Part shown: in pieces, positions 24,510 to 33,302 of the stretch
Position numbering within the stretch: position 1 is the first letter of the stretch
Layout: each line of letters starts with the position of its first letter
Assembly (NCBI RefSeq): GCF_024580525.1
Contig: NZ_JANIKQ010000001.1
Coordinates: 248,001 to 312,000, forward strand
Origin: Neisseria dentiae
GTDB lineage: Bacteria > Pseudomonadota > Gammaproteobacteria > Burkholderiales > Neisseriaceae
Direction of reading: 5' to 3'
DNA length: 64,000 bases
The notes under the pieces: model-generated
Told to the model about the DNA's origin: nothing
What the model saw: only the letters and a program-made list of their open reading frames with translations
The model's database searches: none
Program-made: the position numbers and the translations under genes

Positions 24510-25856
24510 ATGTTGAAAAAATGGCTGCACAAGGTGCTGCCCGGCAAATCGGGCGGAGCGCGTGCGCACAAAGAAGTGGTTCCGTTCGCCGAACACCGCA
24601 TCAGCGCCGATATGCTCAGCTTTGCCGCCGAAAAGGTGGTGCGCCGTCTGCACAACGAAGGGTTTGAAGCCTATGTGGTGGGCGGGGCGGTGCGCGACCT
24701 GTTGCTGGGCATCGAGCCGAAAGATTTCGACGTGGCCACCGATGCCACGCCCGAACAGGTGCGCAAAATATTCCGCCGCAGCCGCATCATCGGCCGGCGC
24801 TTTCAGATCGTGCATGTGATGGTGGGGCCGGAAACCATCGAAGTAACCACATTCCGCGGCGGCGGCAAGGTGCAGCACAACGAGCACGGCCGCATCATGA
24901 AAGACAACACCTACGGCAGCATGGAAGAAGACGCCATGCGCCGCGACTTCACCTGCAACGCGCTGTATTACGACCCGATACGCCAGCAGATTACCGATTT
25001 CCACCACGGCGTGGCCGACATCCGCGCCCGCAAGCTGGTGATGATCGGCGACCCGGCCGCACGCTATCAGGAAGATCCCGTGCGCGTGTTGCGTGCCGTG
25101 CGCCTGTCGGCCAAACTCGGTTTTGAAGTGGAGCAGGAAACCGCCGCGCCGGTGGCGGAGTATGCAGGCCGTCTGAAACAGGAGCCGGTGGCGCGCCTGT
25201 TCGACGAAATCATGAAGCTGCTGTTTTCCGGCCACGCCCTGCAATGCCTGGCGCAGTTGGAACGCTTGGGCGTTGCCGCCGACATCCACCCGATTCTCAC
25301 CGCCCTGCAACAGGCGGGCAAAGGCGGGCAGAACATCGTTACGCTGGCCCTGCGCAACACCGACGAGCGTTTGCGCGCCGATAAATCGGTGTCGGTGGGT
25401 TTCGTGCTGGCCGCCGTGATGTGGCCGCAACTCGAAAATTATTGGCAGCGCAACCTCGCCGCAGGTCTCAAACCGACACCCGCACTCACGCAGGCCGTTA
25501 ACGAGCTGCGCGACATCGAAAAAGGCTGGGGCGTGCCGCAGCGGTTTTCCGCCACCATGCGCGAAATCTGGCAGCTCCAACCGCAGTTTGCCAACCGCCG
25601 CGGCGCACGGCCGCACCGCCTGATTGCCCAGCCGCGCTTCCGCGCCGCCTACGATTTTCTGCTGCTGCGCGCCGAAACGGGCAGCGCCGATTCCGAGCTG
25701 GCGCAATGGTGGACGGCCTTCCAACACGCCGACGACGAAACCCGCCTGCTGATGAGCGCCAAGCAGGAGCAAGAAAGCGGCAGCGAAAGCGGAGAAAAAC
25801 GCAAACGCCGCCGCAAGCCGCGCAAAAAGAAAGAAGGTGGCGGCCATGCCGTCTGA
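24510..25856 (+). CDS. pcnB: Poly(A) polymerase I
   Basis: 448 residues from the ATG at 24510. The nucleotidyltransferase motif AYVVGGAVRDLLLG and the catalytic DFDVATDATPEQ (Asp72, Asp74) are followed by RRDFTCNALYYD and the neck DPVRVLRAVRLSAKLGF. The basic C-terminal tail (KRKRRRKPRKKKEGG) distinguishes PcnB from the shorter CCA-adding enzyme. The protein adds poly(A) to RNA 3' ends and so promotes decay. The stop is inside a DUS whose first bases are the next gene's ATG. Confidence 0.9.
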   Translation: MLKKWLHKVLPGKSGGARAHKEVVPFAEHRISADMLSFAAEKVVRRLHNEGFEAYVVGGAVRDLLLGIEPKDFDVATDATPEQVRKIFRRSRIIGRRFQIVHVMVGPETIEVTTFRGGGKVQHNEHGRIMKDNTYGSMEEDAMRRDFTCNALYYDPIRQQITDFHHGVADIRARKLVMIGDPAARYQEDPVRVLRAVRLSAKLGFEVEQETAAPVAEYAGRLKQEPVARLFDEIMKLLFSGHALQCLAQLERLGVAADIHPILTALQQAGKGGQNIVTLALRNTDERLRADKSVSVGFVLAAVMWPQLENYWQRNLAAGLKPTPALTQAVNELRDIEKGWGVPQRFSATMREIWQLQPQFANRRGARPHRLIAQPRFRAAYDFLLLRAETGSADSELAQWWTAFQHADDETRLLMSAKQEQESGSESGEKRKRRRKPRKKKEGGGHAV

Positions 25857-26109
25857 AAACCGTTTGGCGTTAACGCTGATGTTCCGCGAATATTGCAGCC
25901 TGTGCCACAAAATGCGCGACGCCCTGCTGCCCTACCAAGCCGAATACGGATTTGATTTGGAAATCATCGACGTGGACAGCGACCCGCAGTTGGAAGAAAA
26001 ATACAACGAGCTGGTGCCCGTTTTGCTGCACGGCGGCACCGAAATCTGCCATTGGTTTTTAGACGAACCCAAATTGCAGGCGTTTTTGCACGCCCGCCGC
26101 CAGAGTTAA
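25846..26109 (+). CDS. Glutaredoxin-family protein
   Basis: 87 residues. MFREYCSLCHKMRDAL has a CxxC active site (CSLC), followed by LEIIDVDSDPQLEEKYNELVPVLL with the cis-Pro of the thioredoxin fold. These DUF836-like small redox proteins are widespread and their partners unknown. The start codon belongs to an ATGCCGTCTGAA uptake word, so translation start, pcnB stop and DUS overlap within 12 bases; GAAGGTGG lies upstream. Confidence 0.85.
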   Translation: MPSENRLALTLMFREYCSLCHKMRDALLPYQAEYGFDLEIIDVDSDPQLEEKYNELVPVLLHGGTEICHWFLDEPKLQAFLHARRQS

Positions 26110-26131
26110 ACCACTTGTTTAGCAACCGCTC

Positions 26132-26208
26132 CGTCATACTCGGGCTTGACCCGAGTATCTCCGAGTTCAAAGAAAATAAAGATACTCGGGTCAAGCCCGA
26201 GTATGACG
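26132..26208. repeat. CTCGGG palindrome repeat, copy 5
   Basis: CGTCATACTCGGGCTTGACC and its reverse complement flank a short centre. The right flank, ACTTTTTCTTAAG followed by ACTATA, is shared with copies 3 and 7. Confidence 0.75.
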
Positions 26209-26262
26209 GTTGTACTTTTTCTTAAGCCGGTTACTATAAAAGCCTGCACCCTGCAAACTTCA

Positions 26263-26294
26263 GGCCGTCTGAAAACAATTGTTCAGACGGCCTG
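26263..26294 (+). terminator. DUS inverted-pair terminator
   Basis: AGGCCGTCTGAAAACAATTG with TTCAGACGGCCT forms a hairpin about 75 bases before the YihD-like gene. Confidence 0.6.
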
Positions 26295-26368
26295 ATACCT
26301 TTGTGCCGCGCCGCAAAAACCCTTACACTATCCGCTTAATTTACATACCGCCACAAAAAGGAACCGCC

Positions 26369-26638
26369 ATGAGAAGCCACCGTTTACGCGAACTGCTCGA
26401 GCTGCTGCAACCTTATTGGTCGAAAGACCCCGAGCTGAACCTGCCGCAGGTTTTGCAGAAAATCGCCGACGAAGCGGGCTTCGACAAACCGCTTGCCGAG
26501 CTGACCGACGAAGTGATTATCTACCACCTGAAAATGAGCGGCCGCGGCAAACACGACCCGATTCCGGGCGTGCAGAAAGATTACGAAGAAGACTTCAAAA
26601 CCGCCCTGCTCAAAGCGCGCGGCATCATCAAAGAATAA
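26369..26638 (+). CDS. yihD: YihD family protein (DUF1040)
   Basis: 89 residues: [53 protein letters not shown]. Length and the central PELNLxQxLQxIAxEAG pattern fit YihD, a small conserved protein with no firm function. AAAAGGA lies 7 bases upstream of the ATG. Monocistronic. Confidence 0.8.
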   Translation: MRSHRLRELLELLQPYWSKDPELNLPQVLQKIADEAGFDKPLAELTDEVIIYHLKMSGRGKHDPIPGVQKDYEEDFKTALLKARGIIKE

Positions 26639-26796
26639 AACCAAAGAATAAACAGAGGGCGCAACCCAAAACCGTCTGTGTGCGCCCATGCCCGCATACG
26701 GCACCGGCTCTGCAAACACCGGCAGGAATTTGCAAATGCTTCAGGCCGTCTGAATAATCAAAACCGCCCTACTTCCAACCTATTTTCCAAGCCGCC

Positions 26797-29700
26797 ATGC
26801 ACGCACAGCCGTTCGACCCCCTCGCCATCACCATCGAAGGCACCAACCTGATTGAAGCCTCGGCCGGCACGGGCAAAACCTACAACATCGCCGCCCTCTT
26901 CACCCGCCTGATCGTGCTCGAAAAAATGCCGGTGGAAAGCGTGCTGGTGGTTACCTTCACCAAAGCCGCCACCGCCGAGTTGAAAACCCGCCTGCGCGCG
27001 CGTTTGGACGACGCCTTATCGGCATTGGAACACGGCGGCACTTCAGACGGCCTGCAAAACCACTGCCGCAGCCGCCACTCCGGCGACAACTTTATCCTGC
27101 CGCTGCTGCAACAAGCCCTGCGGCAAGAAAGCCGCGAGCGGCTGATTGTGCGCCTGAAGGCCGCCGTCGGCCGGTTCGACAACGCCGCGATTTACACCAT
27201 ACACGGCTTCTGCCAGCGGCTGCTGCGCGATTATGCCTTTCTGTGCCAAGTACCGTTCGACGTGGAACTCACCGACGACACCCGCGAGCGCCTGCTTGTG
27301 CCCGCGCAAGATTTCTGGCGCACCAAAGTAGCGCCCGACCCTTTATTGGCGCAACTGGTGTTCAAACACCGCCAAACCCCGCAAACCGCCTTGGCAGCCG
27401 TTAAAAACTTTACCGCCCGCCCCTATTTGGTTTTCAGACGGCCTGCGGGCGATTTGGCCGCAAGCTATGCCGAATTGGAACAAATCTGGCAAGAAATCCG
27501 CACCGCCCTGCCCGCTTTGGAAGAAAAGTTTTGGGCGCTGTCCGCAACCGTTTTAAACGGCACCTATTTCAGAAAAAATTCCTATCAAGAACTCTTCGCC
27601 ACCCTGCAACAGGCCGCAGAAAACAACCGCCTGCCCGACGTGCCGAAAGACGGCAAAGATTTTTTCAAACGTCTGGAAAACCTTTCCGCCGATGTACTGC
27701 CCGGCAAACTCAAAAAAGGCAAAACGGTGGATGCCGAAACCCAAGTCGAATTCAACAAACTGGCCGAGTTCGGCCGCAAACTGGCAAGCGTCGCCCAAGC
27801 CGAACAAGACGCCCTTGCCGCCCTCTATTTCGACCTGCTCGACCATCTCGCCGCCGCGCTGGCCGAGCGCAAAAAAAACCGCCGCGAACGCGTGTTCGAC
27901 GATTTGCTGCTCGACGTTTACAACGCCCTCACCACCGGCGCGCACGCCGCCACGCTGGCGCAAACCGCCGCAGCCAACTGGCAGGCCGCGCTGATAGACG
28001 AATTCCAAGACACCGACCCGCTGCAATACGCCGTTTTCAACCGCCTGTTTGCCGAACAAAACCGCCCGCTGTTTCTGGTGGGCGACCCCAAACAGGCCAT
28101 CTACAGCTTCCGCGGCGCCGACATCCACGCCTACCTGCAAGCCGCGCGCGATGCCGGCAAACACTACACGCTCGCGGTCAACCACCGCAGCCACGGCAGC
28201 CTGATACGCGGCATCAACGCCCTTTTCAAGCAAAAAAACCGCCCGTTCGTGCTCGAACATATCGGCTATGCCGATGTTGATGCCGCACGCGAAACCTGCC
28301 GTCTGAACGGCGGCGGCAGCGCCATACAGGTGCGCTGGCTCAACCGCCCCGACGAGGGCGATAACAAAGACATGCTGCGCCACCGCGCCGCCGCATACTG
28401 CGCCGACGAAACCGCCGACCTGCTCAACCAAGCCGCTTCAGGCCGTCTGAACTACCAAAAACACCCCGATGAAGCCGGAAAACCGCTGCAAGCGGGGCAG
28501 ATTGCCGTGTTGGTGCGCACCCACCGCGAAGGGCAGATGGTGGCCGCCGAATTGAAAAAGCGCGGCATCCAAAGCGTGCTGTTAAGCCGCGAATCGGTGT
28601 TCGCCACCGAAGAAGCCGCCGCCCTCGCCGCCCTGCTCGGCTTCTGGCTGCAACCGCACGACACCGGGCCGCTGCGCTTCGTGCTCGGCGGCGTGCTGTT
28701 CCGCCAAACCGCCGCCGAACTCTACGCCCTCAACCGCAACGAAAGCAGCCTGCTCGAATGGATTGCATCGGCGCAAACCGCCGCCGAAACCTGGCAGCAA
28801 TACGGCATCTACACCGCTATGCAGCAGTTTGCCGCACGCCACGGCATCGAAGCGCGGCTGCTGGCGCAAGGCAACGAGCGCAGCCTCACCAACTACCACC
28901 AGATTATCGAGCGGCTGGCCGAAGAAAGCGAACAAAGCCTCAGCCCCGCCGCGCTGCACCAATGGCTGCTGGCACAGATTCAGACGGCCTCGGAAGATGG
29001 CCGCAGCCACCCCGACAGCAACCTGCTGCGGCTGGAAAGCGACGAAAACCTGGTGAAAATCGTTACCATGCACGCCGCCAAAGGCTTGCAGTATCCCGTG
29101 GTGTTCTGCCCGTTTGCGTGGGACGCCAAAAAACCTGGAAACAACCACTGGCAGATTCTCCACCGCAACGGTCAGGCCGAGCTGCTCGCGCCGCACCAGC
29201 CGGACGAAGCCGACGAAAACCGCCTGGCCGACGAAACACTCAGCGAAAACCTGCGCCTGCTCTATGTGGCCCTCACCCGCGCCGAAGAACGCCTAACCGT
29301 ATATGCCGCCCATTGCGGCGACACACCCCGCAACCCGCTGGCCTACCTGCTCGAAGGCGGTGCCGACACCAGCCGTATCGAAGCCGAAGCCGCCTACAAA
29401 ACCGAAAAAGCCGCCCTGCTGCAACACAACTGGCAGCGTTTTATCGAAAACGCCCCGCCAAACACCGACTTTGTTTTCATAGAAAGCGCACCGCCGGCAG
29501 CAAGTTACCGGATGCCAACGGTTTCAGACGGCCGCTATCAGGCCCAAACTCTGCCCGAGCGCCGCTTTGAAACCGTGAGCCACACCAGCTTCACCGGCTT
29601 GAGCCGCCAAACCCGCCACAGCAACGCGGAAGAACACTCCCGCGAAGAGCTGCAACCTGCAATCGACGCCGCCGAAACCGACAACACACCTGCAATCAGG

Positions 29701-30420
29701 CCGTCTGAAAGCCCCGTTCTGCACGATATTCACACCTTCCCGCGCGGTGCCGATGCCGGCGTGTGTCTGCACGAAATTTTGGAACAGTTCGACTTTTCCG
29801 CGCCCGCCTCCGGCCAAAGCGAACTCGTGCGCACCACCCTCGAACGCTACGGCTTCGAGCCGCACTGGCAGCAGGCCGTCGAAACCATGCTCGAGCACAC
29901 CCGCCTCGCGCCCTTGGGCGGCGGCACGCTCGCCGACACCCCCACCAAACGCCGCCGCGCCGAAATGGCATTCACGCTGTATATGCACGATTTCTCGCTC
30001 AAGCATTTGCAGCAATGGTTCGCCCGCCCCGATAACGGCCTGCCCGCCGAATGCGCCACCGCCGCGCAACTGTTGGATTTCAACGATGTAAAAGGTTTTT
30101 TAAACGGCTTTATCGACATGGTGTGCCTGCATTCAGACGGCCTCGTTACCTTAATTGACTACAAATCCAACCATCTCGGGCAAACCGCCGCCGATTACCA
30201 CCAAGCGGCCATGAACGAAGCGGTGGCGCACCACCACTATTACCTGCAAGCCCTGATTTACGCCGTCGCCACCGCCCGCTATTTCCGTTCGCGGCAACAA
30301 CCCGTGCCGAAAATCGCCGTGCGCTACCTCTTTTTGCGCGGCCTCGACGGCAGCGGCAACGGCATCTGGGCCTGGGATATCGATACCGGCCTGCTGGCCG
30401 ACTGGCTGGAAAACGGTTGA
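26797..30420 (+). CDS. recB: Exodeoxyribonuclease V beta subunit (RecB)
   Basis: 1207 residues. Walker A IEASAGTGKTYN (about 19-30), helicase motif LIDEFQDTDPLQ, VGDPKQAIYSFRGAD, NHRSHGSLIRGIN, TMHAAKGLQYPVVFCP and YVALTRAEERL show the SF1 UvrD-type helicase. The C-terminal nuclease domain has GVCLHEIL, FIDMVCLHSDGLVTLIDYKS with the catalytic Asp and Lys, and YYLQALIYAVATARY. RecB acts in double-strand-break repair and recombination. recC and recD are not adjacent. Several DUS copies are read in frame as SDGL or RPSE, in line with the known enrichment of uptake sequences in repair genes. Confidence 0.95.
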   Translation: MHAQPFDPLAITIEGTNLIEASAGTGKTYNIAALFTRLIVLEKMPVESVLVVTFTKAATAELKTRLRARLDDALSALEHGGTSDGLQNHCRSRHSGDNFILPLLQQALRQESRERLIVRLKAAVGRFDNAAIYTIHGFCQRLLRDYAFLCQVPFDVELTDDTRERLLVPAQDFWRTKVAPDPLLAQLVFKHRQTPQTALAAVKNFTARPYLVFRRPAGDLAASYAELEQIWQEIRTALPALEEKFWALSATVLNGTYFRKNSYQELFATLQQAAENNRLPDVPKDGKDFFKRLENLSADVLPGKLKKGKTVDAETQVEFNKLAEFGRKLASVAQAEQDALAALYFDLLDHLAAALAERKKNRRERVFDDLLLDVYNALTTGAHAATLAQTAAANWQAALIDEFQDTDPLQYAVFNRLFAEQNRPLFLVGDPKQAIYSFRGADIHAYLQAARDAGKHYTLAVNHRSHGSLIRGINALFKQKNRPFVLEHIGYADVDAARETCRLNGGGSAIQVRWLNRPDEGDNKDMLRHRAAAYCADETADLLNQAASGRLNYQKHPDEAGKPLQAGQIAVLVRTHREGQMVAAELKKRGIQSVLLSRESVFATEEAAALAALLGFWLQPHDTGPLRFVLGGVLFRQTAAELYALNRNESSLLEWIASAQTAAETWQQYGIYTAMQQFAARHGIEARLLAQGNERSLTNYHQIIERLAEESEQSLSPAALHQWLLAQIQTASEDGRSHPDSNLLRLESDENLVKIVTMHAAKGLQYPVVFCPFAWDAKKPGNNHWQILHRNGQAELLAPHQPDEADENRLADETLSENLRLLYVALTRAEERLTVYAAHCGDTPRNPLAYLLEGGADTSRIEAEAAYKTEKAALLQHNWQRFIENAPPNTDFVFIESAPPAASYRMPTVSDGRYQAQTLPERRFETVSHTSFTGLSRQTRHSNAEEHSREELQPAIDAAETDNTPAIRPSESPVLHDIHTFPRGADAGVCLHEILEQFDFSAPASGQSELVRTTLERYGFEPHWQQAVETMLEHTRLAPLGGGTLADTPTKRRRAEMAFTLYMHDFSLKHLQQWFARPDNGLPAECATAAQLLDFNDVKGFLNGFIDMVCLHSDGLVTLIDYKSNHLGQTAADYHQAAMNEAVAHHHYYLQALIYAVATARYFRSRQQPVPKIAVRYLFLRGLDGSGNGIWAWDIDTGLLADWLENG

Positions 30421-30483
30421 TCTGATTTATAGTTTGAGACCTTTGCAAAGGTCGCAGGCCGTCTGAAAACAAACCCGAAAGAA

Positions 30484-30512
30484 AAACGGCATACCCGAAA
30501 GTATGCCGTTTG
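30484..30512 (+). terminator. Rho-independent terminator after recB
   Basis: AAACGGCATAC and GTATGCCGTTT form an 11-bp stem with a CCGAAA loop, followed by TTTG. Not DUS-based. A partial GAGACCTTTGCAAAG end precedes it at 30435. Confidence 0.75.
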
Positions 30513-30569
30513 TTTGGCGGTGCTCAATCAGTATGGGTAGATACTGTCTTCCCAGTCAAGCACAAGCCA

Positions 30570-31259
30570 TTAAAAATTGACCGTTCGGGCTTGATAAACC
30601 GTTTGATGCTTCAGTACACCAAAACAAATATGAACCAAACGGCGCATTACGGCACCAATGGCCTGCATTTTGCTCTTGCCTCTTGCCGGCAGGCGCTCGC
30701 AGCAGGCTCTAATGTCGGGATTGCAACCTTTTGCTACTACCGCCGGCATATACAGCAATGCCCGGAATTTGCTGTTACCCTGTTTGCTCAGCCGTACCTT
30801 GCCTCTGTATTGGCCTGATGTGCGCTCCTTCGGAACCAGCCCCGGAAAGGCGGCCATTTGCGCAGCGCTTCGAAACGGGCGGCTGCGGTAGAGCAGAGCC
30901 ATACGCGGCGCAACCGCATCACCCACGCCGGGAATGGTTTTCAGCAGCTCGATATCGTGTTTTAAATCAGGATGGCGGTCGATGTGCTCATCAATATCCC
31001 GCTGCAATTCGGCCATGCTGTCGCTGATGGCGGTTTGGATTTGGCGGATGGACAAAACCACTTCGTCCGGCGCACTGCCGATTTCGGCCAAATCGGTGGT
31101 GATGTTTTTACGGATCCAGTCGAACAGTTGTAAGCAGCCTTTGGGGTTATTGCCCAGCACTTTACTGCGGTAGCGGTATGCTTGGACATCTTTGAGCCAA
31201 GCTGCATCGAGTTTGGCTTTGGAAACATCGATGCCGATAAAATATTTAAGCTCCATCAT
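30570..31259 (-). pseudogene. IS110 transposase with internal in-frame deletion
   Basis: 229 codons remain. The N-terminal RuvC-like DEDD part starts correctly (FIGIDVSKAKLDAAWL) but stops after WIRKNITTDLAEI. The frame then jumps to GSAPDEVVLSIRQIQTAISD and runs into the C-terminal Tnp20 domain (LLKTIPGVGDAVAPRMALLY, AAQMAAFPGLVPKERTSGQY). About 100 residues that normally carry the middle acidic catalytic residues are missing. The reading frame is kept, which looks like a deletion between short repeats. It should be inactive. Confidence 0.8.
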
Positions 31260-31261
31260 AT

Positions 31262-31506
31262 ATCTTTCCTTGTTTATGCAGTGTCAGCGGTTTAGCCGCG
31301 CACTCGGTTACTGTTCAGATTGTGATGATGAATGGCAGGGCAGGTTTATCTGCGTTGCAGTGTCGGGGCACTCAGGTTGGGTACAATATCCTGCCCTGCC
31401 GGGTGTGTGGATAATGCGCTTTATCCACATGGGCGGGAAGATACAAGGTTGGGTTGGAAACCCAACATTATTACTTTCTTGAAGGTTTTGTCGGGTCTTC
31501 GACCCA
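31262..31506 (-). ncRNA. Structured IS end, candidate bridge RNA remnant
   Basis: Four inverted repeats stand in a row: an 11-bp pair GGCAGGGCAGG/CCTGCCCTGCC (31334-31344 with 31390-31400), a 9-bp hairpin TGTGGATAA/TTATCCACA (31406-31429), an 8-bp hairpin GTTGGGTT/AACCCAAC (31448-31466) and GGGTC/GACCC (31493-31505). IS110 elements encode a folded bridge RNA in the non-coding end upstream of the transposase. Position and folding agree; target and donor loops are not identified, so this is a hypothesis. Confidence 0.35.
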
Positions 31507-31514
31507 ATCTACCC

Positions 31515-32324
31515 ATGTTGAAGCCGCGCCGATTTATCGCGCGCGGCTTCACCAAAACCGCCAAAATGGATGTGTTGGACGATATATATAGTGCGGCACT
31601 CAAAGCGCTTGAAAACGGCCAAACGCTGGAGGAATTCAGCCGAGAACTGACCCCCATACTTCAAGCAAAAGGCTGGTGGGGGCGCAAAGACGTAGCCAAC
31701 CCCGATACCGGCGACGCCCAAAACGTACAGCTCGGCAGCCCGCACCGCCTCAAAACCATCTATCTTACCAATATGCAGTCGGCCTACATGGCCGGCCGCT
31801 ACGCCGAGATGATGGAGAGCATCGACACCCACCCATATTGGGAGTACGTCGCCATCAACGACAGCCGAACCCGCGCAAGCCACCGCTTGCTTCATGGCAA
31901 GGTGTACGCCGCCACCGATCCCGTGTGGAACACCCTCTATCCGCCGCTCGACTACCGCTGCCGCTGCCGCGTCAAGCCGCTTTCCGAATCGCGCGGCGCG
32001 GCCAAAGTGCAGCCCAGCCCGCCGCTTGAAACCGTTACCGTCGATATCGGCACCAATGAGTACACCGGCGAGGCACGCTACGGCCAACGCACAGGTATCC
32101 GCATCAACGGCACCTTCGTCGCCCCCAATGTCGGCTTCAACGCCAACCAAGGGCAAGCCATGCTTAACCGCATGGCACGGGTTGCCGCCGATAAAGCCCA
32201 AGCCGTACACCCCGATATCGCCCGCACCGCATTAAAAGACATGATGGCCGACAACCGCTTTAAAAAAGGGCTGGCGGCCAGCAAAACAGCCTTGTCATGG
32301 GTATTGGATTTGCTGAAAGGATAA
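31515..32324 (+). pseudogene. Mu-like phage head morphogenesis protein gpF, 5'-truncated
   Basis: About 269 codons of phage sequence (the frame is open further left into the insertion element). RRFIARGFTKTAKMDVLDDI, LTPILQAKGWWGRKDVANPD, YLTNMQSAYMAGRYAEMMES, YVAINDSRTRASHRLLHGKV and YPPLDYRCRCRVKPLSES are the Phage_Mu_F core. The N-terminal 150 or so residues expected for gpF are missing. The family takes part in phage head assembly. It is followed by two more genes in the Mu order. Confidence 0.8.
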
Positions 32325-32326
32325 AT

Positions 32327-32611
32327 ATGGCAGAATTGATTTTGACAGAAGATGAAAAACAAGCAGCCTCTTATCTTGATTGGTCAGATGAGGACTTAGG
32401 GAAACTAGTACGCAGCATTGCCGTCAACTTAAAAACCGAACGGGAAAGCATACAGGCTTCAAGTCTCGCGATTTTATTGGCAGGTTTTGTGGCCGAAAGT
32501 GGCTCAAACAGGGCGGTATTTAGTCTTACAAAGGTTGCCCATAAAGGAAAAGCCTTAGGAAATTGGATAATTACGGTAGAAAAAAATGCTGGAAATCAGC
32601 CTAGACGATAA
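32327..32611 (+). CDS. Small phage-remnant protein (94 aa), unknown
   Basis: MAELILTEDEKQAASYLDWS continues into VRSIAVNLKTERESIQASSLAILLAGFVAESG. A soluble acidic N-terminus is followed by one helix with hydrophobic character. AAAGGA precedes the ATG. It lies between gpF and gpG and overlaps the gpG start by 26 bases. I recognise no family; it is less GC-rich than its neighbours, so it may be cargo of the former prophage. Confidence 0.55.
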   Translation: MAELILTEDEKQAASYLDWSDEDLGKLVRSIAVNLKTERESIQASSLAILLAGFVAESGSNRAVFSLTKVAHKGKALGNWIITVEKNAGNQPRR

Positions 32612-33029
32612 ACAATTACAGCATGGCCTCAGCCAACTGCTGAAAAACGCCACCAACACCCGCCCCATGATGCGCGCCATCGCCACCGAAATGGTTTCCC
32701 TCACAGAAGACAACTTCGAAAGCGAGAGCTGGGGCGGCAAAAAATGGCTGCGCAGCCGGCGCGCCGACGCAGACAGCGGCAAAACCCTGCAACTCTCCGG
32801 CCAACTTGCCGCCAGCATCAGCACCCAAACCGGCAACGACTTTGCCCGCATCGGCAGCAACAAAAAATACGCCGCCGTCCACCACCTCGGCGGTCAAGCG
32901 GGCAGAGGCAAAAAAGTAACCATCCCCGCCCGCCCATACCTTCCCATCAGCGGCGCAGGCCAACTTCAACCCGGCGCCGAGCGCGCACTCCTCGACATCG
33001 CCTTAAAATCCCTGAGCAAAGGCATATAA
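32586..33029 (+). CDS. Mu gpG-like virion morphogenesis protein
   Basis: 147 residues: LEISLDDKQLQHGLSQLLKN, RAIATEMVSLTEDNFESESW, LSGQLAASISTQTGNDFARI and RPYLPISGAGQLQPGAERAL. This is the Phage_tail_S/virion morphogenesis family (Mu gpG), and it seems complete. It is stranded: no other Mu late genes follow, and 33030 onward is host sequence. The gap 33030-33302 holds one repeat of the TTCGCAAGTCCGC type (33197-33246) and no gene. Confidence 0.82.
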   Translation: MLEISLDDKQLQHGLSQLLKNATNTRPMMRAIATEMVSLTEDNFESESWGGKKWLRSRRADADSGKTLQLSGQLAASISTQTGNDFARIGSNKKYAAVHHLGGQAGRGKKVTIPARPYLPISGAGQLQPGAERALLDIALKSLSKGI

Positions 33030-33196
33030 AAAACGGGCCAAATCAGCCCGTTCATTTTGTTACACCCTGTGCAACATCGTTTCAAATCTCCCATCCCACC
33101 AAATCCAACTTCATCCCCAAAAATCCCATTTATCTCACACCCCCCTATATATTTATCTCACTTGGTTTCACCATGTGCTGAAAAAGTTTGTGTCTC

Positions 33197-33246
33197 GCCA
33201 TCCCCGCGCAGACGGGGTAGCACAGCGGACTTGCGAAGCTAATGAC
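33197..33246. repeat. Short dispersed repeat CGTCATTAGCTTCGCAAGTC
   Basis: The minus strand reads CGTCATTAGCTTCGCAAGTC, then CGCTGTGCTACC and a GC-rich end. Related copies lie at 34258-34317 and 40909-40967 on the plus strand. About 50-60 bp each, always intergenic. Confidence 0.55.
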
Positions 33247-33302
33247 GATAATCGGATGTTTCAGACTGCCTGAACGGCTTGCAAAAATTTCGTCCGCTTT
33301 GT

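Larger units (their letters stand above)
30533..31516 (-). mobile_element. Degenerate IS110-family element
   Basis: ATGGGTAGAT (30533-30542) and ATCTACCCAT (31507-31516) are exact inverted ends. Between them lie an internally deleted IS110 transposase gene and about 245 bases of strongly folded non-coding sequence upstream of it. The right end abuts the Mu gpF fragment exactly where its homology begins, so the element, or a deletion next to it, cut that gene. The size, 984 bp, is smaller than intact IS110 elements by about the transposase deletion. Confidence 0.6.
31517..33029 (+). mobile_element. Mu-like prophage remnant
   Basis: Only gpF (truncated), one unknown gene and gpG remain out of a phage of more than 30 genes. 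No transposase A/B, portal, tail or lysis gene is seen. The order agrees with Mu-like prophages of Neisseria. Confidence 0.75.

Noticed and set aside
24366..25910. 514-codon open frame antisense to pcnB
   Set aside because: Shadow of pcnB with low-complexity Ala/His/Phe composition and no motif.
31332..31514. N-terminal extension of the gpF frame
   Set aside because: These 61 codons lie in the structured IS end; phage homology begins only at the IS boundary.
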